NCBI GenBank assembly: GCA_030456445.1
Contig: JAKDNM010000020.1
Location: 1 to 40,366, forward strand
Direction: 5' to 3'
From: Hyphomicrobiales bacterium
Lineage (GTDB): Bacteria > Pseudomonadota > Alphaproteobacteria > Rhizobiales > Rhizobiaceae
Length of the DNA: 40,366 nt
The notes below the pieces were generated by a model. It was not told the DNA's origin. It did not search any database and worked only from the letters and a program-made list of their open reading frames with translations. Both the position numbers and the translations under genes were made by a program. This document shows, piece after piece, positions 14,110 through 22,757 of the stretch. The first letter of the stretch is position 1. Every line of letters begins with the position of its first letter.

Positions 14110-14448
14110 ATGAGCGAGAAGACCACCCTTGAGGAAGACACTCTGTTCCTCGCCTGTACGCGGCCGGCGATGATCGGCGGCGTGACGATGGAGGCGATGG
14201 GGATCAATATGATCTTCACGACGATCCTCTTCATCGTGGCGGGATCGGTGGCCTACGCCCTTGTAGGACTGGTGTTCCACGTCATCTTCAAGGCCATCGT
14301 AAAGCACGACCACAACATGTTCCGCGTGCTGCTCGGCTGGATCGAGACGCGGGGTAGGACCCGTAACAGCGGCTTCTGGGGCGGATCGAGCCTCACCCCA
14401 ATGAAGCTCGTTCGGCGCTATGACGAAAGGGATCTCGGCTTTGCCTAG
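14110..14448 (+). CDS. virB3: VirB3 inner-membrane protein
   Basis: A 112-residue VirB3. The short cytoplasmic N-terminus LFLACTRPAMIGGVTMEAMG is the family signature, followed by two hydrophobic segments around INMIFTTILFIVAGSVAYAL and GLVFHVIFKAIV. The C-terminal FRVLLGWIETRGRTRNSGFW is also typical. Starts three bases after the virB2 stop; its end overlaps virB4. VirB3 works with the VirB4 ATPase at the inner-membrane platform. Confidence 0.92.
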   Translation: MSEKTTLEEDTLFLACTRPAMIGGVTMEAMGINMIFTTILFIVAGSVAYALVGLVFHVIFKAIVKHDHNMFRVLLGWIETRGRTRNSGFWGGSSLTPMKLVRRYDERDLGFA

Positions 14449-16807
14449 TACCGCGACCGTCAGGAGCCGTGAGCTCGAACCCGAGACCTTCATCCCGTAC
14501 GTCCGCCACATAGACGAACGGGTGATCTCGCTCGATTCCCGTGCCCTGATGGTGGTCATCGCGCTTGAAGGCGTATCCTTCGAGACGGCCGACACGCTCG
14601 ACCTCAACGCGCTGCATCGCGATCTCAACACGCTTTACCGCAATATCGCCGATGAGCGGCTGGCGCTGTGGGCGCATATCATTCGGCGACGCGACAACGA
14701 GTACCCCGACGGCGAATTCTCAAACGCCTTCTCGCGGACTCTGAACGACAAGTACCGCAACCGCATGATCGGCGAGGATCTGTTTCGCAACGATCTCTAT
14801 CTCAGCCTCGTCTGGCACCCGGGCAAGGATACTGCCGAGCGGGTAGCAGCGTTCCTGTCGAAGTTGCGCAAGGCGCGGCGGCGCGGGGTCGAACTCGATG
14901 AGGAAGCGCTCAAGCATCTCGATGACGCCATCGTCGACGTCACGGCCGGCCTGAAGCGCTTCGGCCCGCGCGTCCTCACCCTTCAGGAGCGCGACGGCCT
15001 TATCTTCTCGGAGCCGAGCGAAGTGCTGCACCAACTGGTGGGCGGGCGCCGCGAAGCCGTCCCGCTGACCGAGGGCCGTGTTTCATCCGCAATTTATTCC
15101 GACCGGGTCATTGTCGGCCGCGAGACGGTCGAGATCCGCCACGAAGGATCGAGCCGCTATGCCGGCATGTTCGGCTTCAAGGAATACCCGGCCCGTACGC
15201 GGCCCGGGATGTTCGACGGCTTGCTGACCGTTCCCTATGAACTGATCCTGACCCAGAGCTTTTCGTTCTTGTCGAAGACCGACGCAAAGACGGTGATGGG
15301 CCGCAAGCAGAACCAGATGGTCAGCGCCGGCGACAAAGCCGGATCGCAGCTCGAGGAACTCGACGATGCGCTCGACGAGCTGGAGTCCAACCGCTTCGTG
15401 CTCGGCGACCATCACTTGACGCTTACCGTCTTCGCCAACTCGGTGAGGGAATTGACGGACAATCTGGCAAAGAGCCGAACCCATCTGACCAATGGCGGCG
15501 CTGTTGTCGCCCGCGAGGATCTCGGACTGGAAGCGGCCTGGTGGGCGCAGCTTCCAGGCAATTTCCGCTACCGCGTCCGCTCTGGCGCGATCACCTCAAA
15601 GAATTTCGCGGCCTTTTCGCCGTTTCATTCCTATCCGGTCGGTCAGCGCGACGGCAATGAATGGGGTCCAGCCGTCGCAATGCTGAAGACGGCATCGGGA
15701 TCACCGCTTTATTTCAATCTGCACTATGGCGATCTCGGCAACACCTTCATCGGCGGGCCGTCCGGCTCGGGTAAGACGGTGCTGCTCAACTTCATCCTGT
15801 CACAGGGCGAGAAGTTCGACGCGCATATCGTCTTCTTCGACAAGGACCGCGGCGCGGACCTCTTCGTGCGCGCGGCCGGCGGTACTTATCTGCCGCTCAA
15901 GAACGGCCGACCGACCGGTTGCGCTCCGCTGAAGGGCATGGACCTGACGCCGGAAAACAAGGTCTTCCTGGCGCAATGGCTGACAAAACTCGTCGGATCG
16001 AAGACCCGTGAACTCTCCGTCTCGGAAGTCCGCGACATTGCCAATGCGATCGATGGTCTTGCCGATCTGCCGATTGAACGCCGCACGATCGGCGCGCTGC
16101 GAACCTTCCTCAACAATACCGATCCTGAGGGCATCGCCGCTCGGCTGCGCCGATGGGAGAGGGGAGGGCCGCTCGGTTGGGTGTTCGACAACGATGCCGA
16201 TGAAATCGGCATTGGCTCGAAATTCCTCGGCTACGACATGACGGATTTTCTCGATAACGAGGAAATCCGCACCCCGCTGATGGCCTACCTTTTTCATCGG
16301 GTCGAGCAGTTGATCGACGGCCGACGCATCATCATCGTGATCGATGAGTTCTGGAAAGCGCTTGCCGATGAGGGTTTTCGCGATCTCGCCCAGAACAAAC
16401 TCAAGACCATCCGCAAGCAGAACGGGCTCATGTTGTTCGCCACGCAAAGCCCGCGCGATGCGATTAACTCGCCGATCGCGCACACCATCATCGAGCAGTG
16501 CCCGACCCAGGTGTTCATGCCGAACTCCCGCGGCAGCCGCGCCGACTATGTCGACGGCTTCAAACTCACCGAACGCGAATATGAGTTGATCGCGCGCGAG
16601 CTCTCCAACGAGAGCCGCCGGTTCATCGTCAAGCAGGGCCACAACAGCGTCGTCGCCGAGCTCAATCTCGGCGGCTTCGATGACGAACTCGCCGTGTTAT
16701 CCGGCCGCACCGCCAATGTCGAGCTTGCCGACACGATCCGGGCGGAGACCGGCGACGACCCGGAAGCTTGGCTTCCTCTCTTCCAGCAGCAAAGGAGTGC
16801 AGGCTGA
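14441..16807 (+). CDS. virB4: VirB4 T4SS ATPase
   Basis: A VirB4/CagE-family ATPase of about 788 residues. The N-terminal part (RELEPETFIPYVRHIDERVI) is typical of AvhB4/VirB4. Walker A is in FIGGPSGSGKTVLLNF (about residue 438), Walker B in IIIVIDEFWKALADEGFRDL (about 630), and the Gln motif in LMLFATQSPRDAI. The TTG at 14441 is preferred: AAAGGGA precedes it by about eight bases and the protein then begins near the conserved RELEPE. An in-frame ATG at 14420 has no ribosome binding site. It powers pilus assembly and substrate transfer. The stop shares one base with the virB5 start. Confidence 0.94.
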   Translation: MPSTATVRSRELEPETFIPYVRHIDERVISLDSRALMVVIALEGVSFETADTLDLNALHRDLNTLYRNIADERLALWAHIIRRRDNEYPDGEFSNAFSRTLNDKYRNRMIGEDLFRNDLYLSLVWHPGKDTAERVAAFLSKLRKARRRGVELDEEALKHLDDAIVDVTAGLKRFGPRVLTLQERDGLIFSEPSEVLHQLVGGRREAVPLTEGRVSSAIYSDRVIVGRETVEIRHEGSSRYAGMFGFKEYPARTRPGMFDGLLTVPYELILTQSFSFLSKTDAKTVMGRKQNQMVSAGDKAGSQLEELDDALDELESNRFVLGDHHLTLTVFANSVRELTDNLAKSRTHLTNGGAVVAREDLGLEAAWWAQLPGNFRYRVRSGAITSKNFAAFSPFHSYPVGQRDGNEWGPAVAMLKTASGSPLYFNLHYGDLGNTFIGGPSGSGKTVLLNFILSQGEKFDAHIVFFDKDRGADLFVRAAGGTYLPLKNGRPTGCAPLKGMDLTPENKVFLAQWLTKLVGSKTRELSVSEVRDIANAIDGLADLPIERRTIGALRTFLNNTDPEGIAARLRRWERGGPLGWVFDNDADEIGIGSKFLGYDMTDFLDNEEIRTPLMAYLFHRVEQLIDGRRIIIVIDEFWKALADEGFRDLAQNKLKTIRKQNGLMLFATQSPRDAINSPIAHTIIEQCPTQVFMPNSRGSRADYVDGFKLTEREYELIARELSNESRRFIVKQGHNSVVAELNLGGFDDELAVLSGRTANVELADTIRAETGDDPEAWLPLFQQQRSAG

Positions 16808-17505
16808 TGCGTACGCGCAATTCGATGATGGCCGCCGTGGCCATCCTTGCCCTGTCGGCCAGCGGCGCTGGCGCACAAGGGATTCCGGTAATCGACCAGA
16901 CCGCGATCCTGAAGCACATCGAGAGCATCACCCAGCTCAAGTCGCAGCTCGATGCGCTCAATCAGCAGATCACGCAAGCTGAGCAATTGTTCGGATCGCT
17001 GAACAAGCTGACGAATATGGCCGATGTCGCCTCCATCTTGAACCAGCCGGAAATACGCAAGGCCTTGCCGCAGGATTTTGCGGCGATAGAAAGCCTGCTC
17101 AGCGGCAACGGCTCGGGTGCGCTCAGTGATGCCGCCTCGAAATTCCTCGGCGACAACTCGACCTACCAATCCTCCGCGAATGATTTCTATGCCCAGGAGC
17201 TGGCGCGCGTCCAAAACCGCAATGCCGGTCAGATGAGCCTTGGCCAGCAGATCTACGATGCCGCCACCAAGCGCATCGATGGGATCGATCAGTTGCGCCA
17301 GCAGATATCCTCGGCCAGCGATGCCAAGGATATCGCCGATCTCCAGGCGCGCATTCAGGCCGAAAGTGCCTTCCTGCAGACCGATCTCCTGCGCATGCAG
17401 GGTCTGCAGATGGTTCAGCAGGCGCAGGCCCAGGTTGAGGATCAGCGCAAGGCGGAAGACTGGCGCAAGCGCATCGACACGATGAACACGGCGCTGTCGC
17501 AATGA
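16807..17505 (+). CDS. virB5: VirB5 minor pilin
   Basis: A 232-residue secreted protein. The signal peptide MRTRNSMMAAVAILALSASG ends at about residue 24 (GAGAQG). The mature part is helical (IESITQLKSQLDALNQQITQ and LQARIQAESAFLQTDLLRMQ), as in VirB5/TraC proteins that cap the pilus and help adhesion. ATG 16807 shares one base with the virB4 stop. A frame start at 16768 lies inside virB4 and is not used. Its stop overlaps the next gene. Confidence 0.9.
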   Translation: MRTRNSMMAAVAILALSASGAGAQGIPVIDQTAILKHIESITQLKSQLDALNQQITQAEQLFGSLNKLTNMADVASILNQPEIRKALPQDFAAIESLLSGNGSGALSDAASKFLGDNSTYQSSANDFYAQELARVQNRNAGQMSLGQQIYDAATKRIDGIDQLRQQISSASDAKDIADLQARIQAESAFLQTDLLRMQGLQMVQQAQAQVEDQRKAEDWRKRIDTMNTALSQ

Positions 17506-17738
17506 AGCGTGTCGCGGCTCTCGTCATGACGGCATTGCTGGCAGCGTGTTCTGAACCGCCGCCGGCCACGGTCATCACCGTCAGCGAGTTTCTCGCCGAC
17601 GAGAACCTGCGCGCTGATCATATCGGAAAATGCCGCGAGAACCCCGGCGATCTGGGGCAGACGCCCAATTGCCGCAATGCCGAAGCGGCGAAGGGCAAGG
17701 CCCGGCTCGAGCGCATGAACAGGGCGCTGGGGGGATAG
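17502..17738 (+). CDS. EexN-like entry-exclusion lipoprotein
   Basis: A 78-residue lipoprotein with a signal peptide and lipobox (VMTALLAAC, lipidated Cys about residue 16). The mature part, TVSEFLADENLRADHIGKCR then NPGDLGQTPNCRNAEAAKGK, is the EexN family pattern. Entry-exclusion proteins block redundant conjugation into cells that already hold the plasmid. It overlaps virB5 by four bases (ATGA) and precedes virB6, the common place for EexN in virB/trw clusters. Confidence 0.85.
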   Translation: MKRVAALVMTALLAACSEPPPATVITVSEFLADENLRADHIGKCRENPGDLGQTPNCRNAEAAKGKARLERMNRALGG

Positions 17739-17742
17739 CGCC

Positions 17743-18639
17743 ATGTACACCGTCTTCGACTTTCTCGATCGCCAGTTCACGACGCCGCTCCAGAACTTCA
17801 TCAGTTCCGGCACGAGCGGGATCAGCGCGTGGGTGACGGGGCCGTTGACGGCGGCGCTAACCCTCTATGTGGTCCTGTACGGATTTCTGATTCTGCGCGG
17901 ATCGGTCCAGGAACCGATCATGGAGTTCGCCTTCCGGGCGATAAAGCTCGCCATCATCCTGATGCTGGTCAGGAATGCCGGCGAATACCAGGCCTATGTG
18001 ACCAACATCTTCTTTGAGACGCTGCCGCGGGAAGTCTCGGAGGCTCTGAACACCGGCGGTGCACCAAGCGCCACGACCTTCGACAGCCTGCTCGACAAGG
18101 GCCAGAAGTCCGCCAACGATATCTGGGCGCAATCTGCCTGGCCGGTCGATCCGCTGACCGGCTTTGCCGGTCTCGTGGTGATCGTTGTGACGTTCATTGT
18201 CGCCTCGATCGGATACGTCGTGTCGCTCTACGCACGCGTTGCGCTTGCAATCATTCTCGCGATCGGCCCAATCTTCATTGCGCTCGCCATGTTTCAGGCG
18301 ACACGTCGCTTCACCGAAGCCTGGATCGGGCAGCTCGCCAACTTCGTCATTCTGCAGGTTCTCGTCGTTGCGGTCGGCTCCCTGCTGGTCACCAGTTTCG
18401 CCACGATGTTCACCACCGCCGAGGCTTATAGTGACGTCCTGATGAGGCCGATTGCCGTCGGCGCCATCGGCCTTGCTTCCCTCTATGTCTTTTATCAGCT
18501 GCCGGGCATTGCGTCGGCGCTCGCGAGCGGAGGGGCCTCGCTCACCTATGGCTTTGCTGCGGGTCGGGACGCCCATCAAAGCACCGTCACCCGCACGATT
18601 GGTTGGGGCTGGCGCAGGCTGACCGGCAAAAAATCCTGA
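17743..18639 (+). CDS. virB6: VirB6 polytopic channel protein
   Basis: A 298-residue VirB6/TrbL-family inner-membrane protein with about six hydrophobic segments, for example LYVVLYGFLILRG, IKLAIILMLVRNAGE, LVVIVVTFIVASIGYVVSLY, VALAIILAIGPIFIALAMFQ, QLANFVILQVLVVAVGSLLV and IAVGAIGLASLYVFYQLPGI. Between the second and third is the loop (about residues 85-140) with NDIWAQSAWPVDPLTG. It forms part of the inner-membrane channel. It follows the eexN-like gene by four bases. Confidence 0.92.
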   Translation: MYTVFDFLDRQFTTPLQNFISSGTSGISAWVTGPLTAALTLYVVLYGFLILRGSVQEPIMEFAFRAIKLAIILMLVRNAGEYQAYVTNIFFETLPREVSEALNTGGAPSATTFDSLLDKGQKSANDIWAQSAWPVDPLTGFAGLVVIVVTFIVASIGYVVSLYARVALAIILAIGPIFIALAMFQATRRFTEAWIGQLANFVILQVLVVAVGSLLVTSFATMFTTAEAYSDVLMRPIAVGAIGLASLYVFYQLPGIASALASGGASLTYGFAAGRDAHQSTVTRTIGWGWRRLTGKKS

Positions 18640-18666
18640 CGCCATCACCATGAGGGGTATTCCAGC

Positions 18667-18960
18667 ATGCATATAGTTAGAGTTGTAGCAATGATGGGGC
18701 TGCTGGCCGCCGTCTCCGGCTGCGCGACGCTCAATTACCCGCTGCCCAAATGCGACGGTTATGCCAAGCGGCCGCTCAATCGTTCGATGTGGGATTGGGA
18801 TGCTGGCAAAGCACAGGGCGATCAACAGCAATCTTCGCTCGCCGGTGGCACCGGGACCGCCTTGGCATTACCCGATCAATCAGACGAGACAACTGCCAAG
18901 ACCGTAGCCTTCGCCGGATTCGATGAAGCCGGCTCTCATGCCGCCTGCCGGGCAGGGTAG
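18667..18960 (+). CDS. virB7: VirB7-like lipoprotein
   Basis: A 97-residue lipoprotein between virB6 and virB8, the virB7 position. The signal peptide VVAMMGLLAAVSGC has a clear lipobox with the lipidated Cys at about residue 19. The mature part begins ATLNYPLPKCDGYAKRPLNR. VirB7 anchors VirB9 in the outer-membrane core complex. It is longer than the Agrobacterium VirB7 (about 55), so equivalence rests on position and lipobox. Confidence 0.75.
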   Translation: MHIVRVVAMMGLLAAVSGCATLNYPLPKCDGYAKRPLNRSMWDWDAGKAQGDQQQSSLAGGTGTALALPDQSDETTAKTVAFAGFDEAGSHAACRAG

Positions 18961-18965
18961 GGGGC

Positions 18966-19637
18966 ATGGTGACGACAGACAGTCTCAAGGAATATTTCGA
19001 CAAGGCGCGCCGCTTCGACCAGGATCGGATGGTCTCGGCCGAGCGCTCAAAGCGGCTCGCCTGGTTCGTCGCCATCGTCGCCAGCGTGCTGGCCTGCGTC
19101 TCGGTTGCCGCCGTGGTCGCGCTGACGCCGCTCAAGACCGTCAAGCCCTTCGTCATCCGCGTCGACAATTCGACCGGCATCGTCGACGTGGTGTCGGCCA
19201 TGGCGTCGACTGCTGGTAGCTATGATGAGGAAGTCACCAAATATTTCGCCGCCCGCTACGTCCGGGCGCGCGAGGGTTATGTCTGGTCAGAAGCAGAGGA
19301 GAATTTCCGGACAGCTTCGCTGATGTCCAACGCCGCTGAGCAGCAGCGGTTTGCGACCGCGTATCGCGGTGGCAATCCGGAATCACCGCAAAACATCTAT
19401 GGTCGGTCCTCGACGTCGCGGATCGCGATCAAGTCGATCTCGCAGATCAACAGCAATGTCGTTTCCGTCCGCTACACGCGGTCCGTCACGCGCGGCGAAG
19501 ATGTCCGCACAACCCATTGGGTTGCGACGATCACCTATTCCTATTCCAATGCCCCTATTTCCTCCAGCGACCGGCTAGTGAACCCACTTGGGTTCGTCGT
19601 GAGCGAGTACCGGGCCGACCCGGAGGCCTTCAATTGA
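18966..19637 (+). CDS. virB8: VirB8 inner-membrane assembly factor
   Basis: A 223-residue VirB8. A short cytoplasmic N-terminus (LKEYFDKARRFDQDRMVSAE) is followed by one membrane helix (LAWFVAIVASVLACVSVAAV, about residues 35-55) and the periplasmic NTF2-like domain. That domain includes KPFVIRVDNSTGIVDVVSAM, KYFAARYVRAREGYVW and WVATITYSYSNAPISSSDRL, ending NPLGFVVSEYRADPEAF. All conserved blocks are present. The ATG at 18966 is preceded by GGGTAGGGG. The stop overlaps the virB9 TTG start by two bases. Confidence 0.94.
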   Translation: MVTTDSLKEYFDKARRFDQDRMVSAERSKRLAWFVAIVASVLACVSVAAVVALTPLKTVKPFVIRVDNSTGIVDVVSAMASTAGSYDEEVTKYFAARYVRAREGYVWSEAEENFRTASLMSNAAEQQRFATAYRGGNPESPQNIYGRSSTSRIAIKSISQINSNVVSVRYTRSVTRGEDVRTTHWVATITYSYSNAPISSSDRLVNPLGFVVSEYRADPEAFN

Positions 19638-20491
19638 AGAATCTGCTAATCATCGCAGCAGCACTCCTCGCCCTCCTGATACCAATCCCGGCGAACGCGC
19701 TGGAAATCCCGACCAGTGCGCAGCAGGACAACCGCGTTCGCTTCGTCAATTACCAACCCTACAACATCACCCGGATCGTTGGCACGATCCGCTCGTCGGT
19801 TCAGGTGGAGTTCGCGCCTGACGAAGAAATCGCCCATGTGGCTCTCGGCAATACCGTTGCCTGGGAAGTCGCGCCGGCCGGCCATATCCTGTTCCTCAAA
19901 CCCCGCGAGAACCAGCCGGCCACCAACATCTCGGTTGTGACGACGCGACGGGACGGCTCCAAGCGCAGCTATCAGATGGAATTGGTGGTGCGCGACGGCT
20001 CCGTGGATGCCGGGCAGAACACCTATTTCTACGTCAAATTCCGCTACCCCGCCGACGAAGCACAGCGCAAGCGCCTTGAGAACGAAGCGCGAAGGCGTGC
20101 GGCCGAGGCTGGCTATGCCGATCAGGTTCTCGGCATCCATGAACAATATGGTCCGCGCAACTGGCGCTATTCGGCACAAGGCTCGGCGGCGATCGAACCG
20201 CAGGCAGTCTACGACAACGGCAAGGTGACCACCTTCACCTTCGTCGGCAATCAGGAGATGCCGGCGATCTATATCGAGAATTCGGACGGGACGGAGAGCC
20301 TCGTCCCGAAAACGGTGCAGGGCGACCTGGTGATGGTTCATGCGCTAAGCCGCAAGTTCATCCTGCGGCGTGGAACGGACACGCTCTGCATCTTCAACGA
20401 GGCCTATTCATCGGTCGGCGTCGATCCGGGAACCAACACCACCTCGCCTTCCGTCGAACGCGTGGTCAAGGTTCCGGCCGCGGGACAATAA
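19634..20491 (+). CDS. virB9: VirB9 outer-membrane core protein
   Basis: A 285-residue VirB9. Start is TTG 19634, overlapping the virB8 stop, followed by a signal peptide (LKNLLIIAAALLALLIPIPA, cleavage after ANA). Conserved blocks are RVRFVNYQPYNITRIVGTIR, AWEVAPAGHILFLKPRENQP, RSYQMELVVRDG, the central YGPRNWRYSAQGSAAIEPQA, and the C-terminal DNGKVTTFTFVGNQEMPAIY. A longer frame upstream overlaps virB8 and lacks a signal peptide at its start. VirB9 binds VirB7 and VirB10 in the outer-membrane core complex. Confidence 0.94.
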   Translation: MKNLLIIAAALLALLIPIPANALEIPTSAQQDNRVRFVNYQPYNITRIVGTIRSSVQVEFAPDEEIAHVALGNTVAWEVAPAGHILFLKPRENQPATNISVVTTRRDGSKRSYQMELVVRDGSVDAGQNTYFYVKFRYPADEAQRKRLENEARRRAAEAGYADQVLGIHEQYGPRNWRYSAQGSAAIEPQAVYDNGKVTTFTFVGNQEMPAIYIENSDGTESLVPKTVQGDLVMVHALSRKFILRRGTDTLCIFNEAYSSVGVDPGTNTTSPSVERVVKVPAAGQ

Positions 20492-20501
20492 GGGAGCCGC
20501 C

Positions 20502-21674
20502 ATGACAGAGACGCCAGAAACGACGATCCCCGGCGAACGCGGTCAGACCTCGGCGGCGCGCAAGGTTGACAGCAATCCCTTGCTGAAGCGCGGCGCCGTC
20601 GTGCTGGCGGTCGTCGCCTTCATGGGGTTCGCCATGTGGTCGATGCGCCAGGGGCCGAAGGAGGATGTCGAGCAGCCGGGATCAGGGGTGATCCGCCAGA
20701 CGACGGAGTTCGAACCGGCCAGAGCCGAACCCGAGCCCGTCGTGTTACCCGTGCCGGAGATCAAGCTACCGACGCCAGGCGTCGAGACGGCAGAGATGCC
20801 GGCCGTCGATGAGCTGCTCGAAGCGGCAAGACGGGCGCCGGTGATGGCCTTTGGCGGCGGACAATCCGGCAATAATACTCGGCCTACGAACAACGCAGAC
20901 GCGACGACGGATTCGAACTTCGTTCCGGTCGACGGCCTCTTGGGGGGAGGGGGGCAGGGCGAGAACGAGGATCAGCGTTTCAAACGGATGCTGAAGCCAA
21001 CCGTCCTGGAAGGATCGAAGGCCGGGCATCTCGGCAACCGCAACTTCATTGTCGCGATGGGGACCTCGATCCCCTGCGCGCTCGAAACCGCGCTGTCGTC
21101 GGATCAACCGGGATTCACCAGCTGCGTGATTACCCGCGACATTCTCTCCGATAATGGACGCGTCGTGCTGATGGAGAAAGGCACCCAGGTCGTCGGCGAA
21201 TATCGCGGCGGACTGCGCCGCGGCCAAAGCCGGCTGTTCGTGCTCTGGAACCGAGCCAAGACGCCCACAGGCGTCATCATCACATTGGCGTCGCCGGCAA
21301 CAGACGCGATCGGCCGCGCCGGCTTCGATGGCTATGTGGACACCCACTGGTGGGAACGCTTCGGCAGTGCACTGCTACTTTCGGTGGTTGGCGATATCGC
21401 CACCTATGCCGGTCAGGAACTACAGCGTAGCGATGTGCAGGCGCAAGGCACGACAAGTGCAGGCAAGGACGCCGCCGCGATCGCCGTCGAACAGTCGATC
21501 AATATTCCGCCGACCCTGATGAAGCACCAGGGGTCGCTCGTTTCGATCTTTGTGGCGCGAGATCTCGATTTCTCAAGCATCTACGGCCTGCGGGTCACCG
21601 AGCCCCGCAATACGATCTACGACCGCGCCGTAGTGGGCGACTTCTATCCAAAATCCGATCTGGTCACGAAATAG
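20502..21674 (+). CDS. virB10: VirB10 energy-sensing core protein
   Basis: A 390-residue VirB10. A cytoplasmic N-terminus is followed by one membrane helix (RGAVVLAVVAFMGFAMWSMR, about residues 30-50), a proline-rich periplasmic stretch with EPEPVVLPVPEIKLPTPGVE, and the beta-barrel TrbI domain. Recognisable parts are FIVAMGTSIPCALETALSSD, TSCVITRDILSDNGRVVLME, KGTQVVGEYRGGLRRGQSRL and the C-terminal LVSIFVARDLDFSSIYGLRV. The ATG at 20502 follows AAGGGAGCC at normal distance. VirB10 spans both membranes and transmits ATP use by VirB4/VirB11/TraG to gate the channel. Confidence 0.95.
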   Translation: MTETPETTIPGERGQTSAARKVDSNPLLKRGAVVLAVVAFMGFAMWSMRQGPKEDVEQPGSGVIRQTTEFEPARAEPEPVVLPVPEIKLPTPGVETAEMPAVDELLEAARRAPVMAFGGGQSGNNTRPTNNADATTDSNFVPVDGLLGGGGQGENEDQRFKRMLKPTVLEGSKAGHLGNRNFIVAMGTSIPCALETALSSDQPGFTSCVITRDILSDNGRVVLMEKGTQVVGEYRGGLRRGQSRLFVLWNRAKTPTGVIITLASPATDAIGRAGFDGYVDTHWWERFGSALLLSVVGDIATYAGQELQRSDVQAQGTTSAGKDAAAIAVEQSINIPPTLMKHQGSLVSIFVARDLDFSSIYGLRVTEPRNTIYDRAVVGDFYPKSDLVTK

Positions 21675-21682
21675 GGCAGGGA

Positions 21683-22735
21683 ATGGCGGAAAATTCCGAT
21701 GCAGGCGTCGTCCGCCAATTGCTTCTCCCGCTCGATCAGTTCCTGAAAGACAAGAGCCTCTATGAGGTTGTCATCAATCGCCCAGGAGAAGTGCTGACAG
21801 AAGGAATCGCCGGCTGGCAGCGTCATGAACTGCCGGACCTGTCGTTTGACAAGCTGATGCGGCTGGCTCGGGCGGTGGCAAGCTTCTCAAATCAGGGCAT
21901 CGATGAGACCTGCCCGCTTCTCTCCGCCACCCTCCCGGATGACGAACGCATCCAGATCGTGATCCCGCCAGCTACGACCCGGAACACAGTGTCCATTACA
22001 ATTCGAAAGCCGTCATCCGTTTCGCTCTCGATGGAGGATCTGGAGGCGGGTGGTCTGTTCGAGAACGTCGTGGCCAGCAGGGACAAAGCGCCAAAAGACG
22101 ATCTTTTGCTGACGACCTATCGCAGCGGCGAGTATCGCGCCTTTCTGGAGGCGGCGGTTCTCGCGCGCAAGAACATCATCATCTCCGGTGCCACGGGCTC
22201 CGGCAAGACCACGATCTCGAAGGCCCTGATCCAGCACATTCCACAAGACGAACGGCTCATCAGCATCGAGGACACGCCCGAACTGACGATCTCGCAGCCG
22301 AACCATGTCCGGCTGTTCTATTCGAAGGGCGGGCAGGGGTTGGCAAAGCTCGGCGCCAAGGACCTGCTCGAATCGTGCCTGCGCATGCGGCCGGATCGGG
22401 TACTGCTACAGGAGTTGCGCGACGGCTCTGCATTCTACTACATCCGAAATATCAATTCCGGGCACCCCGGCTCGATTACCACGGTACATGCGGATTCACC
22501 AAGCCTGGCATTCGAGCAGTTGACGCTCCTGGTCAAAGAGTCCGAAGGCGGACAGGACCTCGACCGCGACGATATTCGTAACCTGCTCAAGATTTCGATC
22601 GACGTAATCGTCCAGTGTAAAAGGGTAGGCGGCCGGTTCCGCGTGACGGAAGTCTACTACGCAGATCATGCGCATGCTGCGCCCACCCGTCAGGTAGACG
22701 CGCTTCGGCGATGCGTCGCTTCTCAGGCATACTGA
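21683..22735 (+). CDS. virB11: VirB11 secretion ATPase
   Basis: A 350-residue VirB11/PulE-type hexameric ATPase. N-terminal domain: YEVVINRPGEVLTEGIAGWQ and SATLPDDERIQIVIPPATTR. C-terminal RecA-like domain: Walker A in ISGATGSGKTTISKAL (about residue 169), the Asp/His boxes in DERLISIEDTPELTI and LRMRPDRVLLQELRDGSAFY, and the HPGSITTVHADS motif. All motifs are intact. Last gene of the virB operon; it meets the minus-strand hydrolase gene tail to tail 22 bases later. Confidence 0.95.
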   Translation: MAENSDAGVVRQLLLPLDQFLKDKSLYEVVINRPGEVLTEGIAGWQRHELPDLSFDKLMRLARAVASFSNQGIDETCPLLSATLPDDERIQIVIPPATTRNTVSITIRKPSSVSLSMEDLEAGGLFENVVASRDKAPKDDLLLTTYRSGEYRAFLEAAVLARKNIIISGATGSGKTTISKALIQHIPQDERLISIEDTPELTISQPNHVRLFYSKGGQGLAKLGAKDLLESCLRMRPDRVLLQELRDGSAFYYIRNINSGHPGSITTVHADSPSLAFEQLTLLVKESEGGQDLDRDDIRNLLKISIDVIVQCKRVGGRFRVTEVYYADHAHAAPTRQVDALRRCVASQAY

Positions 22736-22757
22736 TCCAGCAGACGACAGAAACCGC

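Noticed and set aside
15800-16642. 280-residue minus frame opposite virB4
   Set aside because: Antisense to the Walker A/B region of virB4; no domain or ribosome binding site supports it.
17857-18831. 324-residue minus frame opposite virB6 and virB7
   Set aside because: Spans two well-supported genes on the other strand and has an atypical, His/Asp-rich composition.
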